Part shown: positions 43,036 to 52,576 of the stretch, in pieces
How the letters are laid out: every line of letters begins with the position of its first letter
Numbering within the stretch: position 1 is the first letter of the stretch
Assembly: GCF_003667525.1 (NCBI RefSeq)
Contig: NZ_RCUW01000005.1
Coordinates: forward strand, 124,001 to 188,000
Origin: Mycetocola_B reblochoni
GTDB taxonomy: Bacteria; Actinomycetota; Actinomycetes; Actinomycetales; Microbacteriaceae
Length of the DNA stretch: 64,000 nt
Direction of reading: 5' to 3'
Translations under genes and position numbers: made by a program
The notes under the pieces: generated by a model
The model's database searches: none
Told to the model about the DNA's origin: nothing
What the model saw: the letters and a program-made list of their open reading frames with translations, nothing else

Positions 43036-45465
43036 ATGACGAGCTCCTCCGACGGCACAGGCACAGGCCCCTCCAGCGCGCCCATCATCCGAGACGACCT
43101 CCTGCGGAACGGGAATCCGCGTCCCTCGGGGGACGGCTCGACGGACCGCGGCGCTGCGGAGGGCGACGGCGACCCGCTGCTGGAGGGCCTCAACCCGCAG
43201 CAGCTCGAGGCCGTCGTCTCGCGTACCGGTGCGCTGCTGATCGTGGCCGGGGCGGGCTCGGGCAAGACCCGCGTCCTCACCCACCGGATCGCCAGCCTCA
43301 TCCAGAACCGCGAGGCCTGGCCGAGCCAGATCCTCGCCATCACCTTCACCAACAAGGCCGCGTCGGAGATGCGCGAGCGCGTCGAGGCTCTGCTCGGCTC
43401 CCGCGCCGAGGGCATGTGGATCTCGACGTTCCACTCGGCCTGCGTGCGCATCCTGCGCCGGGAGGCCGAGAAGTTCGGCTTCGCGCAGGGCTTCACCATC
43501 TACGACTCCGCCGACAGCCGGGTCGTCCTCAAACGGATCATCAAGTCGCTCGACGCCGACGTGCTCGGCTTCACCCCCGCGAACGCGTCCGCGCGGATCT
43601 CCACGCTGAAGAACGAGCTCGCCGACGCCGAGAGCTTCGCGAGGACGGCCAACTTCTCCGACCCCAACGAGGCGGCCTTCGTCGAGATCTTCCGGCAGTA
43701 CCAGCGCACGCTCCGCGCGGCCAACGCGTTCGACTTCGACGACCTGATCTCCCAGACGGTGTTCCTGTTCCGGGCGTTCCCCGACGTGGCCGACGTCTAC
43801 CGGCGGCGCTTCCGGCACGTGCTCGTCGACGAGTACCAGGACACCAACCACGCCCAGTACGCGCTCATCCGTGAGCTGGTGCGGGCCCCCGAACCGGACG
43901 CGGACGCCCTCACCGGCATCGTCCGTCCCGGCGACGAGGCCGCCTCGCTCACCGTCGTCGGCGACTCGGACCAGTCGATCTACGCCTTCCGCGGCGCCGA
44001 CATCCGCAATATCACCGAGTTCGAGCGCGACTTTCCCGGCGCGCAGGTCATCCTGCTCGAACAGAACTACCGCTCGACCCAGAACATCCTCTCCGCCGCC
44101 AACGCCGTCATCAGCAACAACTTCGACCGCAAGGACAAGAAGCTCTGGACCGCCGACGGCGACGGCGAGCAGATCGTCGGCTACACCGGGTACTCCGGGC
44201 ACGACGAGGCCCAGTTCGTGGCCGACGAGATCGACCGCCTGCACCGCGACGGACTGGAGTACGGCCAGGTGGCGGTGTTCTACCGGACGAACGCGCAGAC
44301 GCGCGCGCTGGAGGAGATCTTCATCCGCCAGGCGATCCCCTACCGGATCATGGGCGGGACCAAGTTCTACGAGCGCGCCGAGATCAAGGACGCGATGGCG
44401 TACCTGACCGCCGTCGCGAACCCGGCCGACGAGCTCGCGCTCCGGCGGATCCTCAACACGCCCAAGCGCGGCATCGGCCCCGCGACGGAGACCGGTCTCA
44501 GCCGTTTCGCCGAGGACAACGGCATCAGCTTCCGCGAGGCGATGCGCCGGGCCGCCGACCTCGGCCTCGGCCCGAAGGTCACCGGTGCGATCCGCTCGCT
44601 GTCGGCGCTGCTCGACGAGGCCGCCGAGCAGGTCGCCGAGGGCAAGGTGTCCGAGGTGCTGCAGCACCTGATGAGCGGGAGCGGTCTGATCACGACGCTC
44701 CGCACGAGCAGGGACCCGCAGGACGAGGCGAGGGCGGAGAACGTCGAGGAGCTCATCGCCGTCGTCAAGGAGTACCAGAAGAACAACCCCGATTCCGGGC
44801 TCATCGACTTCCTCACCGAGACGGCCCTCGTCGCCGCGGCGGACGACCTCGACGACGCGAGCGGCACCGTGTCGCTGATGACCCTGCACACGGCGAAGGG
44901 CCTCGAGTACGACACGGTGTTCCTCACCGGAGTCGAGGAGGACCTGCTGCCGCACAGGATGAGCGCCAACGAACCGGGGGGGCCAGCCGAGGAGCGGCGG
45001 CTGTTCTACGTCGGCATCACGCGGGCGCGCAAGCGCCTGTTCATCTCACTGGCGATGACGCGGGCTCAGTTCGGCGAGACCGCGGTCGCGATGCCGAGCC
45101 GCTACCTGCAGGAGATTCCGGCCGAGCTGATCGACTGGCGGCAGTCGCCGGGCACCGCGACCTCGCGCGGGGGCACCCAGCCCCGTGCGCTGAACGCCCA
45201 GAGGGGAGGGTTCGGCTCGTCCGGCTCCCTCGCGAACCGCCCGCTTACGGAGAAGCGCGACTGGCCCAACCGCGTGACCAACCAGGTCAGGGACAACGGG
45301 GACCTGGAGCTCGAGGCGGGCGACCGCATCGAGCACACCGACTTCGGCCAGGGCAGGGTCGTGCAGGTCACCGGCGTCGGGACCAAGCGCATCGCCCACG
45401 TGCAGTTCGACACCGCCGGCGCGAAGAAGCTACTGATCAAGATCGCCCCCATCACCAAGCTGTAA
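43036..45465 (+). CDS. pcrA: ATP-dependent DNA helicase PcrA/UvrD
   Basis: An 809-aa superfamily 1 helicase that unwinds 3' to 5' in repair and replication. Motifs in order: Walker A GAGSGKTRVLTHRI, motif Ia TFTNKAASEMRER, motif II VDEYQDTNHAQY, motif III VVGDSDQSIYAFRGAD, motif IV EQNYRSTQNIL, motif V TLHTAKGLEYDTVFL and motif VI FYVGITRARKRL. The C-terminal Tudor-like part (GDRIEHTDFGQGRVVQVTG) marks PcrA. It lies divergent from the bacteriocin cluster and marks the end of the accessory region. Confidence 0.96.
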   Translation: MTSSSDGTGTGPSSAPIIRDDLLRNGNPRPSGDGSTDRGAAEGDGDPLLEGLNPQQLEAVVSRTGALLIVAGAGSGKTRVLTHRIASLIQNREAWPSQILAITFTNKAASEMRERVEALLGSRAEGMWISTFHSACVRILRREAEKFGFAQGFTIYDSADSRVVLKRIIKSLDADVLGFTPANASARISTLKNELADAESFARTANFSDPNEAAFVEIFRQYQRTLRAANAFDFDDLISQTVFLFRAFPDVADVYRRRFRHVLVDEYQDTNHAQYALIRELVRAPEPDADALTGIVRPGDEAASLTVVGDSDQSIYAFRGADIRNITEFERDFPGAQVILLEQNYRSTQNILSAANAVISNNFDRKDKKLWTADGDGEQIVGYTGYSGHDEAQFVADEIDRLHRDGLEYGQVAVFYRTNAQTRALEEIFIRQAIPYRIMGGTKFYERAEIKDAMAYLTAVANPADELALRRILNTPKRGIGPATETGLSRFAEDNGISFREAMRRAADLGLGPKVTGAIRSLSALLDEAAEQVAEGKVSEVLQHLMSGSGLITTLRTSRDPQDEARAENVEELIAVVKEYQKNNPDSGLIDFLTETALVAAADDLDDASGTVSLMTLHTAKGLEYDTVFLTGVEEDLLPHRMSANEPGGPAEERRLFYVGITRARKRLFISLAMTRAQFGETAVAMPSRYLQEIPAELIDWRQSPGTATSRGGTQPRALNAQRGGFGSSGSLANRPLTEKRDWPNRVTNQVRDNGDLELEAGDRIEHTDFGQGRVVQVTGVGTKRIAHVQFDTAGAKKLLIKIAPITKL

Positions 45466-45506
45466 CGCCTGACCAGGGCCAGACGACCGCGAAGGAAGGC
45501 ACGACC

Positions 45507-46351
<845 letters not shown>

Positions 46352-46370
<19 letters not shown>

Positions 46371-47938
46371 GGCTGCGCTTCCGCGTCCTCGGCAACACGC
46401 TCTCCCGCCACCCCTGGCAGCTCGTCGGGATGATCATCGGCGGTCTGTACGCCCTCGGACTGCTGGCCGGCGCGGTCGCCGGGCTCGTCGCCCTGCGGGT
46501 CGGGGAGGGACAGATCGACCCCTCCCTGCGGGACGCCATCCTTGTGATCGCCGGGAGCCTGCTCGTGCTCGGCTGGACGGTCGGACCGTTCGTCCGGACC
46601 GGAGGCGATGACGTCCTCGATCCGTCCCGCTTCTCCCACCTCCCGATCGCGACGGACACGCTGCTGCGGGCCGCGTTCGTCGCCACCCTCCTCGGCATCC
46701 CTGGAATCGTGACGATCGTCGCCGTGCTGGCCACCGTCATCCCGTGGACGGTGTCGCTTCCCGCGGCGCTGGCCGCGCTGATCGGGGGAGCGCTCGGCGT
46801 CGTCACCTGCGTGATCGCCTCCCGCGTGGTCGCGAGCCTGGCCAACCGGCTCGCCGCGGGCCGCCGCTTCCGCGAGGTGGTCGGCCTGATCGTGATCGTG
46901 CCCCTCGTGCTGCTCGCGCCCCTTCTGAACCTGATCGGTGCCGCCGCATCGTCGCTGACCGATCTGCCCGGTATCGTGGCGCCGGTCCTGGCCTGGACGC
47001 CGCTCGGGGCGCCCTGGGCCATCCCCGCGGACGTCGCGGCAGGGCACGGGGGTGTGGCGCTGCTGCGGCTGCTGCTCTGCCTCGCGGTGATCGCGCTGCT
47101 GGCCCTGGCCTGGAAGCGCGTCACCATCGCCTCGCTCGGTCGGCCGGCGACCGCGTCGACCCGGACGAGGTCGCGCAGCGGCGCCGGGCTGTTCGACGTG
47201 GTCCCCGCGACGGTGGCGGGCGCGATCGCGGCGCGGGCGCTCATCTACTGGTTCAAGGACCCCCGGTACTCCCGTCAGCTCGTGTCCGTCGTCGCGCTGC
47301 CCGTGCTCTTCCTCGCGCTCGGCTCGGTCGGCCCGAGCGGCTTCATGATCCCGCTGGCCGGGCCGCTAGTCGCGGCCATGCTCGCGCTGACGATGTACAC
47401 CGACGTCTCCTACGACGGCAGCGCCTTCGCCGCGCACCTGACCCGCTCCGTCCGCGGGAGGGACGACCGGTGGGGTCGCGCCGCGGCGGGGCTCGTCCTC
47501 GGCATCCCGCTGACGGTCGTGGTCGTGGTGGTGTCGGCGCTCGTCGGCGGGGACGGTGCGGACGCCGTGCCGTTGCTGGCCATCTCGCTGACGGTGTTGT
47601 TCGCCGGGGTGGGCATCTCGGCCGTCAGCTCGGCCGCGGTGGTGATGCCGGTGCAGAAGCCGAGCGACAGCCCGTTCTCGACTCCGCCGGGGTCGGCGGG
47701 GATCAGCCTGCTGCTCAGCCTCGTCGTCATGGTCGCGTTGCTCGTCGTGACCGCCCCGGTGGTGGTGCCGGGGATCATCGCGATGGTGACGGGCTCGACC
47801 GCGGCGCTGGTCACGACCGTGGTGGTCGCGATCGTCCTCGCGCCCGCACTGCTCGTGATCGGGGTCGTCGTCGGCGGGCGCGTGCTGGACCGGAAGGGCC
47901 CCGAACTGCTCGCGCGCCTGACCTCGATGAACGCCTGA
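46352..47938 (+). CDS. ABC-2-like transporter permease
   Basis: A 528-aa polytopic protein with about twelve hydrophobic segments and ELLRLRFRVLGNTLSRHPWQ at the N-terminus, as seen in large ABC-2-like actinobacterial permeases. Further marks: RYSRQLVSVVALPVLFLALG and TDVSYDGSAFAAHL. It starts inside the ATPase gene and forms an exporter with it. Confidence 0.85.
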
Positions 47939-47971
47939 CCACTCTGACCGCCCGATCCCGGGGACCGCGCG

Positions 47972-48079
47972 TCACCTCGCGATGGAGGAACGGAGCACGA
48001 GCGCCGTGTCGAGGCCCGGGACAAGGGGGATGACGATCGCGACGAGCGTGACGCCCGCGATGGCGGAGCCGATGGTCAT
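47972..48079 (-). pseudogene. LysE-family transporter, N-terminal remnant
   Basis: Thirty-five codons read MTIGSAIAGVTLVAIVIPLV then PGLDTALVLRSSIAR and a TGA. This is the first helix and PGPDTxxVLRxxxxRG motif of LysE/RhtB exporters; the remaining 170 residues are absent and the convergent ABC permease begins 33 bp further on. The fragment starts 4 bp after the mpaB-like stop, suggesting it was once the second gene of that operon and was cut by deletion. Confidence 0.6.
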
Positions 48080-48083
48080 TCCG

Positions 48084-48878
48084 TCAGCCGAGTGGCGCGG
48101 ACCTGCCGGCGAGGTGGCGGCGCAGACCCCGCAGCACGATCCGCTGCGGCAGCGTCCGCACGGTACGGGGCAGACGCGGCCAGAGCACCCGCATCGCCCG
48201 CGCCCCCGCGTGCACGATGCGCGCGCGGACGGGACCGTGGCGGAGCCCGAACTCCCGGCGCGGACCCGTCGGGAGGAGGGCGGGTGTCACGAGCCTGACC
48301 AGTGGCATGAGCGGGCGCAGGAGCAGCGGTCGTTCGGGGTGGAGCAGGTCGCGGGCGATGCCCCGCGCCTCGTCGCCGACGCTCAGCCGCGACAGCTGCG
48401 CCGTCCACTCGCGCTGGAACGCTGCCCTGTCGGACGGCCAGCGCTCGGCCGGCATGCCCAGCGCGGTGCCGAGCCGGGCGTAGCCGGCGTAGACGGCGTC
48501 GGCCTCCGCCTCGTCGAGCGGGTCGAGCACGGCGCGCGCGATGACGTCGGCGGTGCGGTAGAGGGTGGCGACGACCCAGAACTGCAGCTCGGGGTCATCG
48601 GCGCTGTAGCCGGGGCGGGCGTCCGAGTGCTCGCGGCGCACGGGGGCGTGCGCTCGGGCGACGAGTGCCGTCGTCGCCGCGGCAAGCTCGGCGTCGCCGG
48701 ACGCCTGGGCGTACACGTATCCCAGCGTTCCGCGCAGGCGTGCGACGGGGTCGCGCCGGAAGTCGCTGTGCTCGGCGACGCCGGCGGCGACGAGGGGGTG
48801 GGACACCTGGAGCAGGATCGCCGCGGCGCCGCCGACGAGGAGAACGCCCTCGCTCGCGATGCGGGAGAACGGGTCCAT
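48084..48878 (-). CDS. DUF2236 (MpaB-like) oxygenase
   Basis: A 264-aa protein of the DUF2236 family: SRIASEGVLLVGGAAAILLQ, VSHPLVAAGVAEHSDFRRDP, RLRGTLGYVYA and DPELQFWVVATLYRT are conserved, including the His of SHPLVA and the ARxHAPV region. Relatives include haem-dependent latex oxygenase and the mycophenolic acid enzyme MpaB'; substrate here is unknown. ATG 48878 follows TACGAT with a 6-nt gap, so the transcript is leaderless. Confidence 0.85.
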   Translation of the reverse strand: MDPFSRIASEGVLLVGGAAAILLQVSHPLVAAGVAEHSDFRRDPVARLRGTLGYVYAQASGDAELAAATTALVARAHAPVRREHSDARPGYSADDPELQFWVVATLYRTADVIARAVLDPLDEAEADAVYAGYARLGTALGMPAERWPSDRAAFQREWTAQLSRLSVGDEARGIARDLLHPERPLLLRPLMPLVRLVTPALLPTGPRREFGLRHGPVRARIVHAGARAMRVLWPRLPRTVRTLPQRIVLRGLRRHLAGRSAPLG

Positions 48879-48884
48879 GACCCC

Positions 48885-48890
48885 ATCGTA
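48885..48890 (-). promoter_or_regulatory. -10 hexamer TACGAT, leaderless MpaB-like transcript
   Basis: On the minus strand TACGAT, then ggggtc, then ATG. Confidence 0.55.
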
Positions 48891-48989
48891 GGTTCGCCCG
48901 CGTGCGCGGGGACTCCGTCGGCGGCGTGCGCCCCTCCGTCTTCCCGCACAGTCCGCGCCGGTCGGTCGTGGGTGGCGCCCTCGGGCGGG

Positions 48990-48995
48990 TAGAGT
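48990..48995 (+). promoter_or_regulatory. -10 hexamer TAGAGT upstream of sucCD
   Basis: TAGAGT about 88 bp before the sucC GTG, in the 205-bp divergent gap. Confidence 0.4.
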
Positions 48996-49083
48996 CGGGG
49001 GCGGTACTTTTCTCGACGGTGAGCAACAGTCGCCGTCGGGATCGTCGTGAACACAACCATCAAGACGTGGTGAGGAACCCAAC

Positions 49084-50247
49084 GTGGATCTATACGAATA
49101 TCAGGCGCGTGACCTGTTCGAGAAGTACGGCGTCCCTGTCCTTCCGGGCATCGTCGCCGAGAGCCCCGCAGAGGTCAGGGCGGCGGCCGAGAAGCTCGGC
49201 GGCGTCGTCGTGGTCAAGGCTCAGGTCAAGACGGGCGGTCGGGGCAAGGCCGGTGGCGTGAAGGTGGCAAAGACCCCCGACGAGGCGGAGGCCGCGGCCG
49301 AGGCCATCCTCGGGCTCGACATCAAGGGCCACGTCGTGAAGCGCGTGATGGTCGCCGGCGGTGCCCGCATCGCCCGCGAGTTCTACTTCTCCGTCCTGCT
49401 GGACAGGGCCAACCGCAGCTACCTGTCGCTCGCCAGCGTCGAGGGCGGCATGGAGATCGAGCAGCTCGCCGTCGAGAAGCCCGAGGCCCTCGCCCGCATC
49501 GCCGTCGACCCCCTGACGGGGATCACCGAGTCGGTGGCCGCGGAGATCGCCCGGGCTGCCGGGTTCCCCGAGGACCTCGTCGACCGCGTCGCACCGGTGT
49601 TCGTCACCCTGTACGACGTCTATCGCGGCGAGGACGCGACCCTGGTCGAGGTCAACCCGCTCGTACTGACGGAGGAGGGCGACATCATCGCCCTCGACGG
49701 CAAGGTGTCCCTCGACGAGAACGCCGGCTTCCGCCACCCGGAGCACGCCGAGCTCGAGGACCGCGACGCCGCCGACCCTCTCGAGGCGAAGGCCGCCGAG
49801 AACGACCTCAACTACGTCAAGCTCGATGGCCAGGTCGGCATCATCGGCAACGGCGCCGGGCTGGTCATGTCCACGCTCGACGTGGTCGCCTACGCGGGCG
49901 AGCGACACGGCGGTGTCACGCCGGCGAACTTCCTCGACATCGGTGGCGGCGCCTCGGCGCAGGTGATGGCGAACGGCCTCGACGTGATCCTCGGTGACGA
50001 GCAGGTCCGCAGCGTCTTCGTCAACGTCTTCGGTGGCATCACAGCCTGCGACGCCGTCGCGAACGGCATCGTGTCGGCGCTCGAGATCCTCGGCGACAAC
50101 GCGACGAAGCCGCTCGTCGTGCGGCTCGACGGCAACAAGGTGGCCGAGGGGCGAGCGATCCTCGCCGCCGCCGACCACCCCCTCATCACGCTCGCCCAGA
50201 CCATGGACGAGGGTGCCGACAAGGCCGCCGAGCTGGCCGCCCGCTGA
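49084..50247 (+). CDS. sucC: Succinyl-CoA synthetase beta subunit
   Basis: A 387-aa ATP-grasp protein of the TCA cycle. Seen: MDLYEYQARDLFEKYGVPVLPG, VVKAQVKTGGRGKAGGVK, DATLVEVNPLVLTEEGDIIALDGKV, LDIGGGASAQ and VFGGITACDAVANG. GTG 49084 has GAGGA about ten bases upstream. It forms the heterodimer with SucD encoded 27 bp further on. Confidence 0.97.
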   Translation: MDLYEYQARDLFEKYGVPVLPGIVAESPAEVRAAAEKLGGVVVVKAQVKTGGRGKAGGVKVAKTPDEAEAAAEAILGLDIKGHVVKRVMVAGGARIAREFYFSVLLDRANRSYLSLASVEGGMEIEQLAVEKPEALARIAVDPLTGITESVAAEIARAAGFPEDLVDRVAPVFVTLYDVYRGEDATLVEVNPLVLTEEGDIIALDGKVSLDENAGFRHPEHAELEDRDAADPLEAKAAENDLNYVKLDGQVGIIGNGAGLVMSTLDVVAYAGERHGGVTPANFLDIGGGASAQVMANGLDVILGDEQVRSVFVNVFGGITACDAVANGIVSALEILGDNATKPLVVRLDGNKVAEGRAILAAADHPLITLAQTMDEGADKAAELAAR

Positions 50248-50274
50248 GCCTGAAGACGTAGAGGAATTTCACGA

Positions 50275-51168
50275 ATGTCTATCTTCCTGAACAAGGATTC
50301 CACGGTCATCGTCCAGGGCATCACCGGCGGTGAGGGAACCAAGCACACCGCGCTGATGCTCAAGGCGGGCACGAACGTCGTCGGCGGCGTCAACGCGCGC
50401 AAGGCGGGCACGACCGTCAGCCACGACGGTGGGGTCGAGCTCCCCGTCTTCGGCACGGTCGCCGAGGCCATCGAGAAGACGGGGGCGGACGTCTCGATCG
50501 CCTTCGTCCCGCCCGCCTTCACCAAGGACGCGGTGATCGAGGCGATCGACGCCGAGATCCCGCTCCTGGTGATCATCACCGAGGGCGTCCCGGTCGGCGA
50601 CTCCGCCGAGTTCTGGGCCTACGCCGAGCAGAAGGGCAACAAGACCCGGATCATCGGGCCGAACTGCCCCGGCATCATCACGCCGGGCCAGTCGCTCGTC
50701 GGCATCACGCCGGCGAACATCACGGGCGCCGGGCCCATCGGTCTCGTCTCCAAGTCGGGGACGCTGACCTATCAGATGATGTTCGAGCTGCGCGACATCG
50801 GCTTCTCGACGGCCATCGGCATCGGCGGCGACCCGATCATCGGCACGACGCACATCGATGCGCTCGCCGCGTTCGAGGCGGACCCCGAGACGAAGGCGAT
50901 CGTGATGATCGGCGAGATCGGAGGGGACGCCGAGGAGCGTGCGGCGGAGTTCATCTCGGCGAACGTGACGAAGCCGGTGGTCGGCTATGTCGCCGGCTTC
51001 ACCGCTCCCGAGGGCAAGACGATGGGGCACGCGGGGGCGATCGTGTCCGGCTCGGCCGGGACCGCCCAGGCCAAGAAGGAGGCGCTCGAGGCCGCGGGCG
51101 TACGGGTCGGCAAGACGCCGAGCGAGGCGGCCGCGCTCATGCGCGAGATCATCGCCGGACTCGACTGA
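50275..51168 (+). CDS. sucD: Succinyl-CoA synthetase alpha subunit
   Basis: A 297-aa CoA-binding subunit: TVIVQGITGGEGTKHTALML, KTRIIGPNCPGIITPG, GGDPIIGTTHIDAL and the phosphohistidine loop MGHAGAIVSG. ATG 50275 follows AGAGGAA. Co-transcribed with sucC and ended by a very long hairpin. Confidence 0.97.
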   Translation: MSIFLNKDSTVIVQGITGGEGTKHTALMLKAGTNVVGGVNARKAGTTVSHDGGVELPVFGTVAEAIEKTGADVSIAFVPPAFTKDAVIEAIDAEIPLLVIITEGVPVGDSAEFWAYAEQKGNKTRIIGPNCPGIITPGQSLVGITPANITGAGPIGLVSKSGTLTYQMMFELRDIGFSTAIGIGGDPIIGTTHIDALAAFEADPETKAIVMIGEIGGDAEERAAEFISANVTKPVVGYVAGFTAPEGKTMGHAGAIVSGSAGTAQAKKEALEAAGVRVGKTPSEAAALMREIIAGLD

Positions 51169-51213
51169 TCGTCCTCGTCCCGCGCTGATCGTCGGCGGAC
51201 CGCGTCGGCGGTC

Positions 51214-51271
51214 GCACGGAGACGAACGGAGGGTCCACCCCGCGGGGTGGGCCCTCCGTTCGTCTCCGTGC
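51214..51271 (+). terminator. Long hairpin terminator after sucD
   Basis: Arms of 28 bp (51214-51241 and 51244-51271) pair completely apart from one G-T wobble, with a 2-nt loop; one of the strongest hairpins in the window. Confidence 0.88.
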
Positions 51272-51375
51272 TCCCCGTGGAGCGGCGGGGCGTCGGAATA
51301 GTCGCCGGCGGGGGCGGGGTTTCCGATGTCGAGGACGGCTCACGTTCTCGTACGCACGAGACCCCAGGGGGAACA

Positions 51376-52305
51376 ATGACACGCACGACCACAGCGGCGC
51401 TCATCGCGGCCGGACTCCTCACTCTCGCCGGATGCTCGGCGTCCGGTGCGGGGACGGCGACGACGAGCTCCGCGCCGGAGGGGGCGGGGGAGGCCTCCGA
51501 GCAGACGACCGCGAACGCCGAGCTGGTGACGGACTTCGTCACCCAGGCCTTCGTGGACCGCGACTACCGGGCCGCGGCTGAGCGCTACCTCGACGACGAC
51601 TACATCCAGCACAGCCCGGCCGTCCCCGGTGGCGCCGACGGCTTCGTCGAGGGGATCGGCTCCTACCTCGACTCCGTCCCCGAGCTGAGGGTCGACATCG
51701 CCCGGGTCGTGGCCGAGGGCGAGCTCGTCCTGGTCCAGTCCCACATGGTTCCCGGGCCGGGCGCGCGGGGCAGCGCGGTCATGGACATCTTCCGGGTCTC
51801 CGACGGCCGGATCGCCGAGCACTGGGACGCCGTCCAGGAGGTGCCGGAGGACAGCGCCAACGGTCACACCATGGTCGACGGCACGACGGAGCGGACCGCG
51901 ACGACGGACGAGCAGCGCGAGCGCAACCGGTCGAACGCCCTCGCCTTCCTCGACACGGCCTTCAACGACGCGGAGTTCGCCGCCGCCGTCGACCGCTACG
52001 TCGGCGAACCCTACATTCAGCACAACCCGCTCGTCGCCGACGGAGGGGACGCGTTCGTCGAGGCGTTTGCCGGAGCGACGCCGTCCTCGGGCGAGGACGC
52101 GACCGTGTTCCCGCGCACGATCGCCCAGGACGACCTGGTGGCCGTCCAGACGTTCACCCCGTCGGGGACCGGCATGGCCGGCTCGGGCAGCATCGACATC
52201 TTCCGCTTCGACGCGGACGGCCTGATCGTCGAGCACTGGGACGCGGTGCAGGAGTACCCGGCGGAGACGGCGAGCGGGCTGACCGTCTGGGACGACGAGC
52301 GCTGA
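51376..52305 (+). CDS. Lipoprotein with two SnoaL-like domains
   Basis: A 309-aa lipoprotein: signal MTRTTTAALIAAGLLTLAGC with lipobox LAGC (Cys20), a Ser/Thr/Gly linker, and two homologous SnoaL-type alpha+beta domains. Each has YIQH followed by a DGFVE/DAFVE helix, a DLVAVQ-like strand and MDIFR/IDIFR..EHWDAVQE. Domain 1 spans about 50-170, domain 2 about 190-309. SnoaL folds bind or convert small polar molecules; ligand unknown. AGGGGGAA precedes ATG 51376. The stop codon lies inside a tandem repeat. Confidence 0.85.
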   Translation: MTRTTTAALIAAGLLTLAGCSASGAGTATTSSAPEGAGEASEQTTANAELVTDFVTQAFVDRDYRAAAERYLDDDYIQHSPAVPGGADGFVEGIGSYLDSVPELRVDIARVVAEGELVLVQSHMVPGPGARGSAVMDIFRVSDGRIAEHWDAVQEVPEDSANGHTMVDGTTERTATTDEQRERNRSNALAFLDTAFNDAEFAAAVDRYVGEPYIQHNPLVADGGDAFVEAFAGATPSSGEDATVFPRTIAQDDLVAVQTFTPSGTGMAGSGSIDIFRFDADGLIVEHWDAVQEYPAETASGLTVWDDER

Positions 52306-52379
52306 TCGCCCGTCCCGTCCCGCGCTGAGCGCCCGTCCCGCGCTGATCGCCCGTCCCGTCCCGCGCTGATCTCCCGGCC
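52299..52379. repeat. Tandem repeat over the lipoprotein stop codon
   Basis: Four units: gcgctgatcgcccgtcccgtccc (52299-52321 and 52340-52362), an 18-bp shortened form (52322-52339) and a diverged 17-bp form (52363-52379). The TGA of the lipoprotein gene is in the first unit, so each unit carries the same TGA context. Related gctgatcg pieces occur at 51168-51190. Confidence 0.85.
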
Positions 52380-52480
52380 CCCCGGGACCGAGGCGGTGGG
52401 GGTGAGGACCGACGCCGAATGCTGGCCGCCGAGGGCGCGCCGGGGGCGCGCAGAACGCCGCGCCGACGCCGCGACGACGA

Positions 52481-52525
52481 CGCGCGGAACACCGCGCGGA
52501 ACACCGCGCAGAACACCGCGCGGAA
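52481..52525. repeat. 12-bp tandem repeat
   Basis: Almost four copies of cgcgcggaacac. With the repeat at 52299 it fills most of the 271-bp gap 52306-52576; I see no gene there. Confidence 0.85.
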
Positions 52526-52561
52526 ACGCCGGGCGCACAGGGCGGGGCGGCGGGAATCCGG

Positions 52562-52567
52562 TAGGCT
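52562..52567 (+). promoter_or_regulatory. -10 hexamer TAGGCT upstream of DUF6350
   Basis: TAGGCT ends 9 nt before ATG 52577; at most a 2-3 nt leader. Confidence 0.5.
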
Positions 52568-52576
52568 CGCCCCCGG

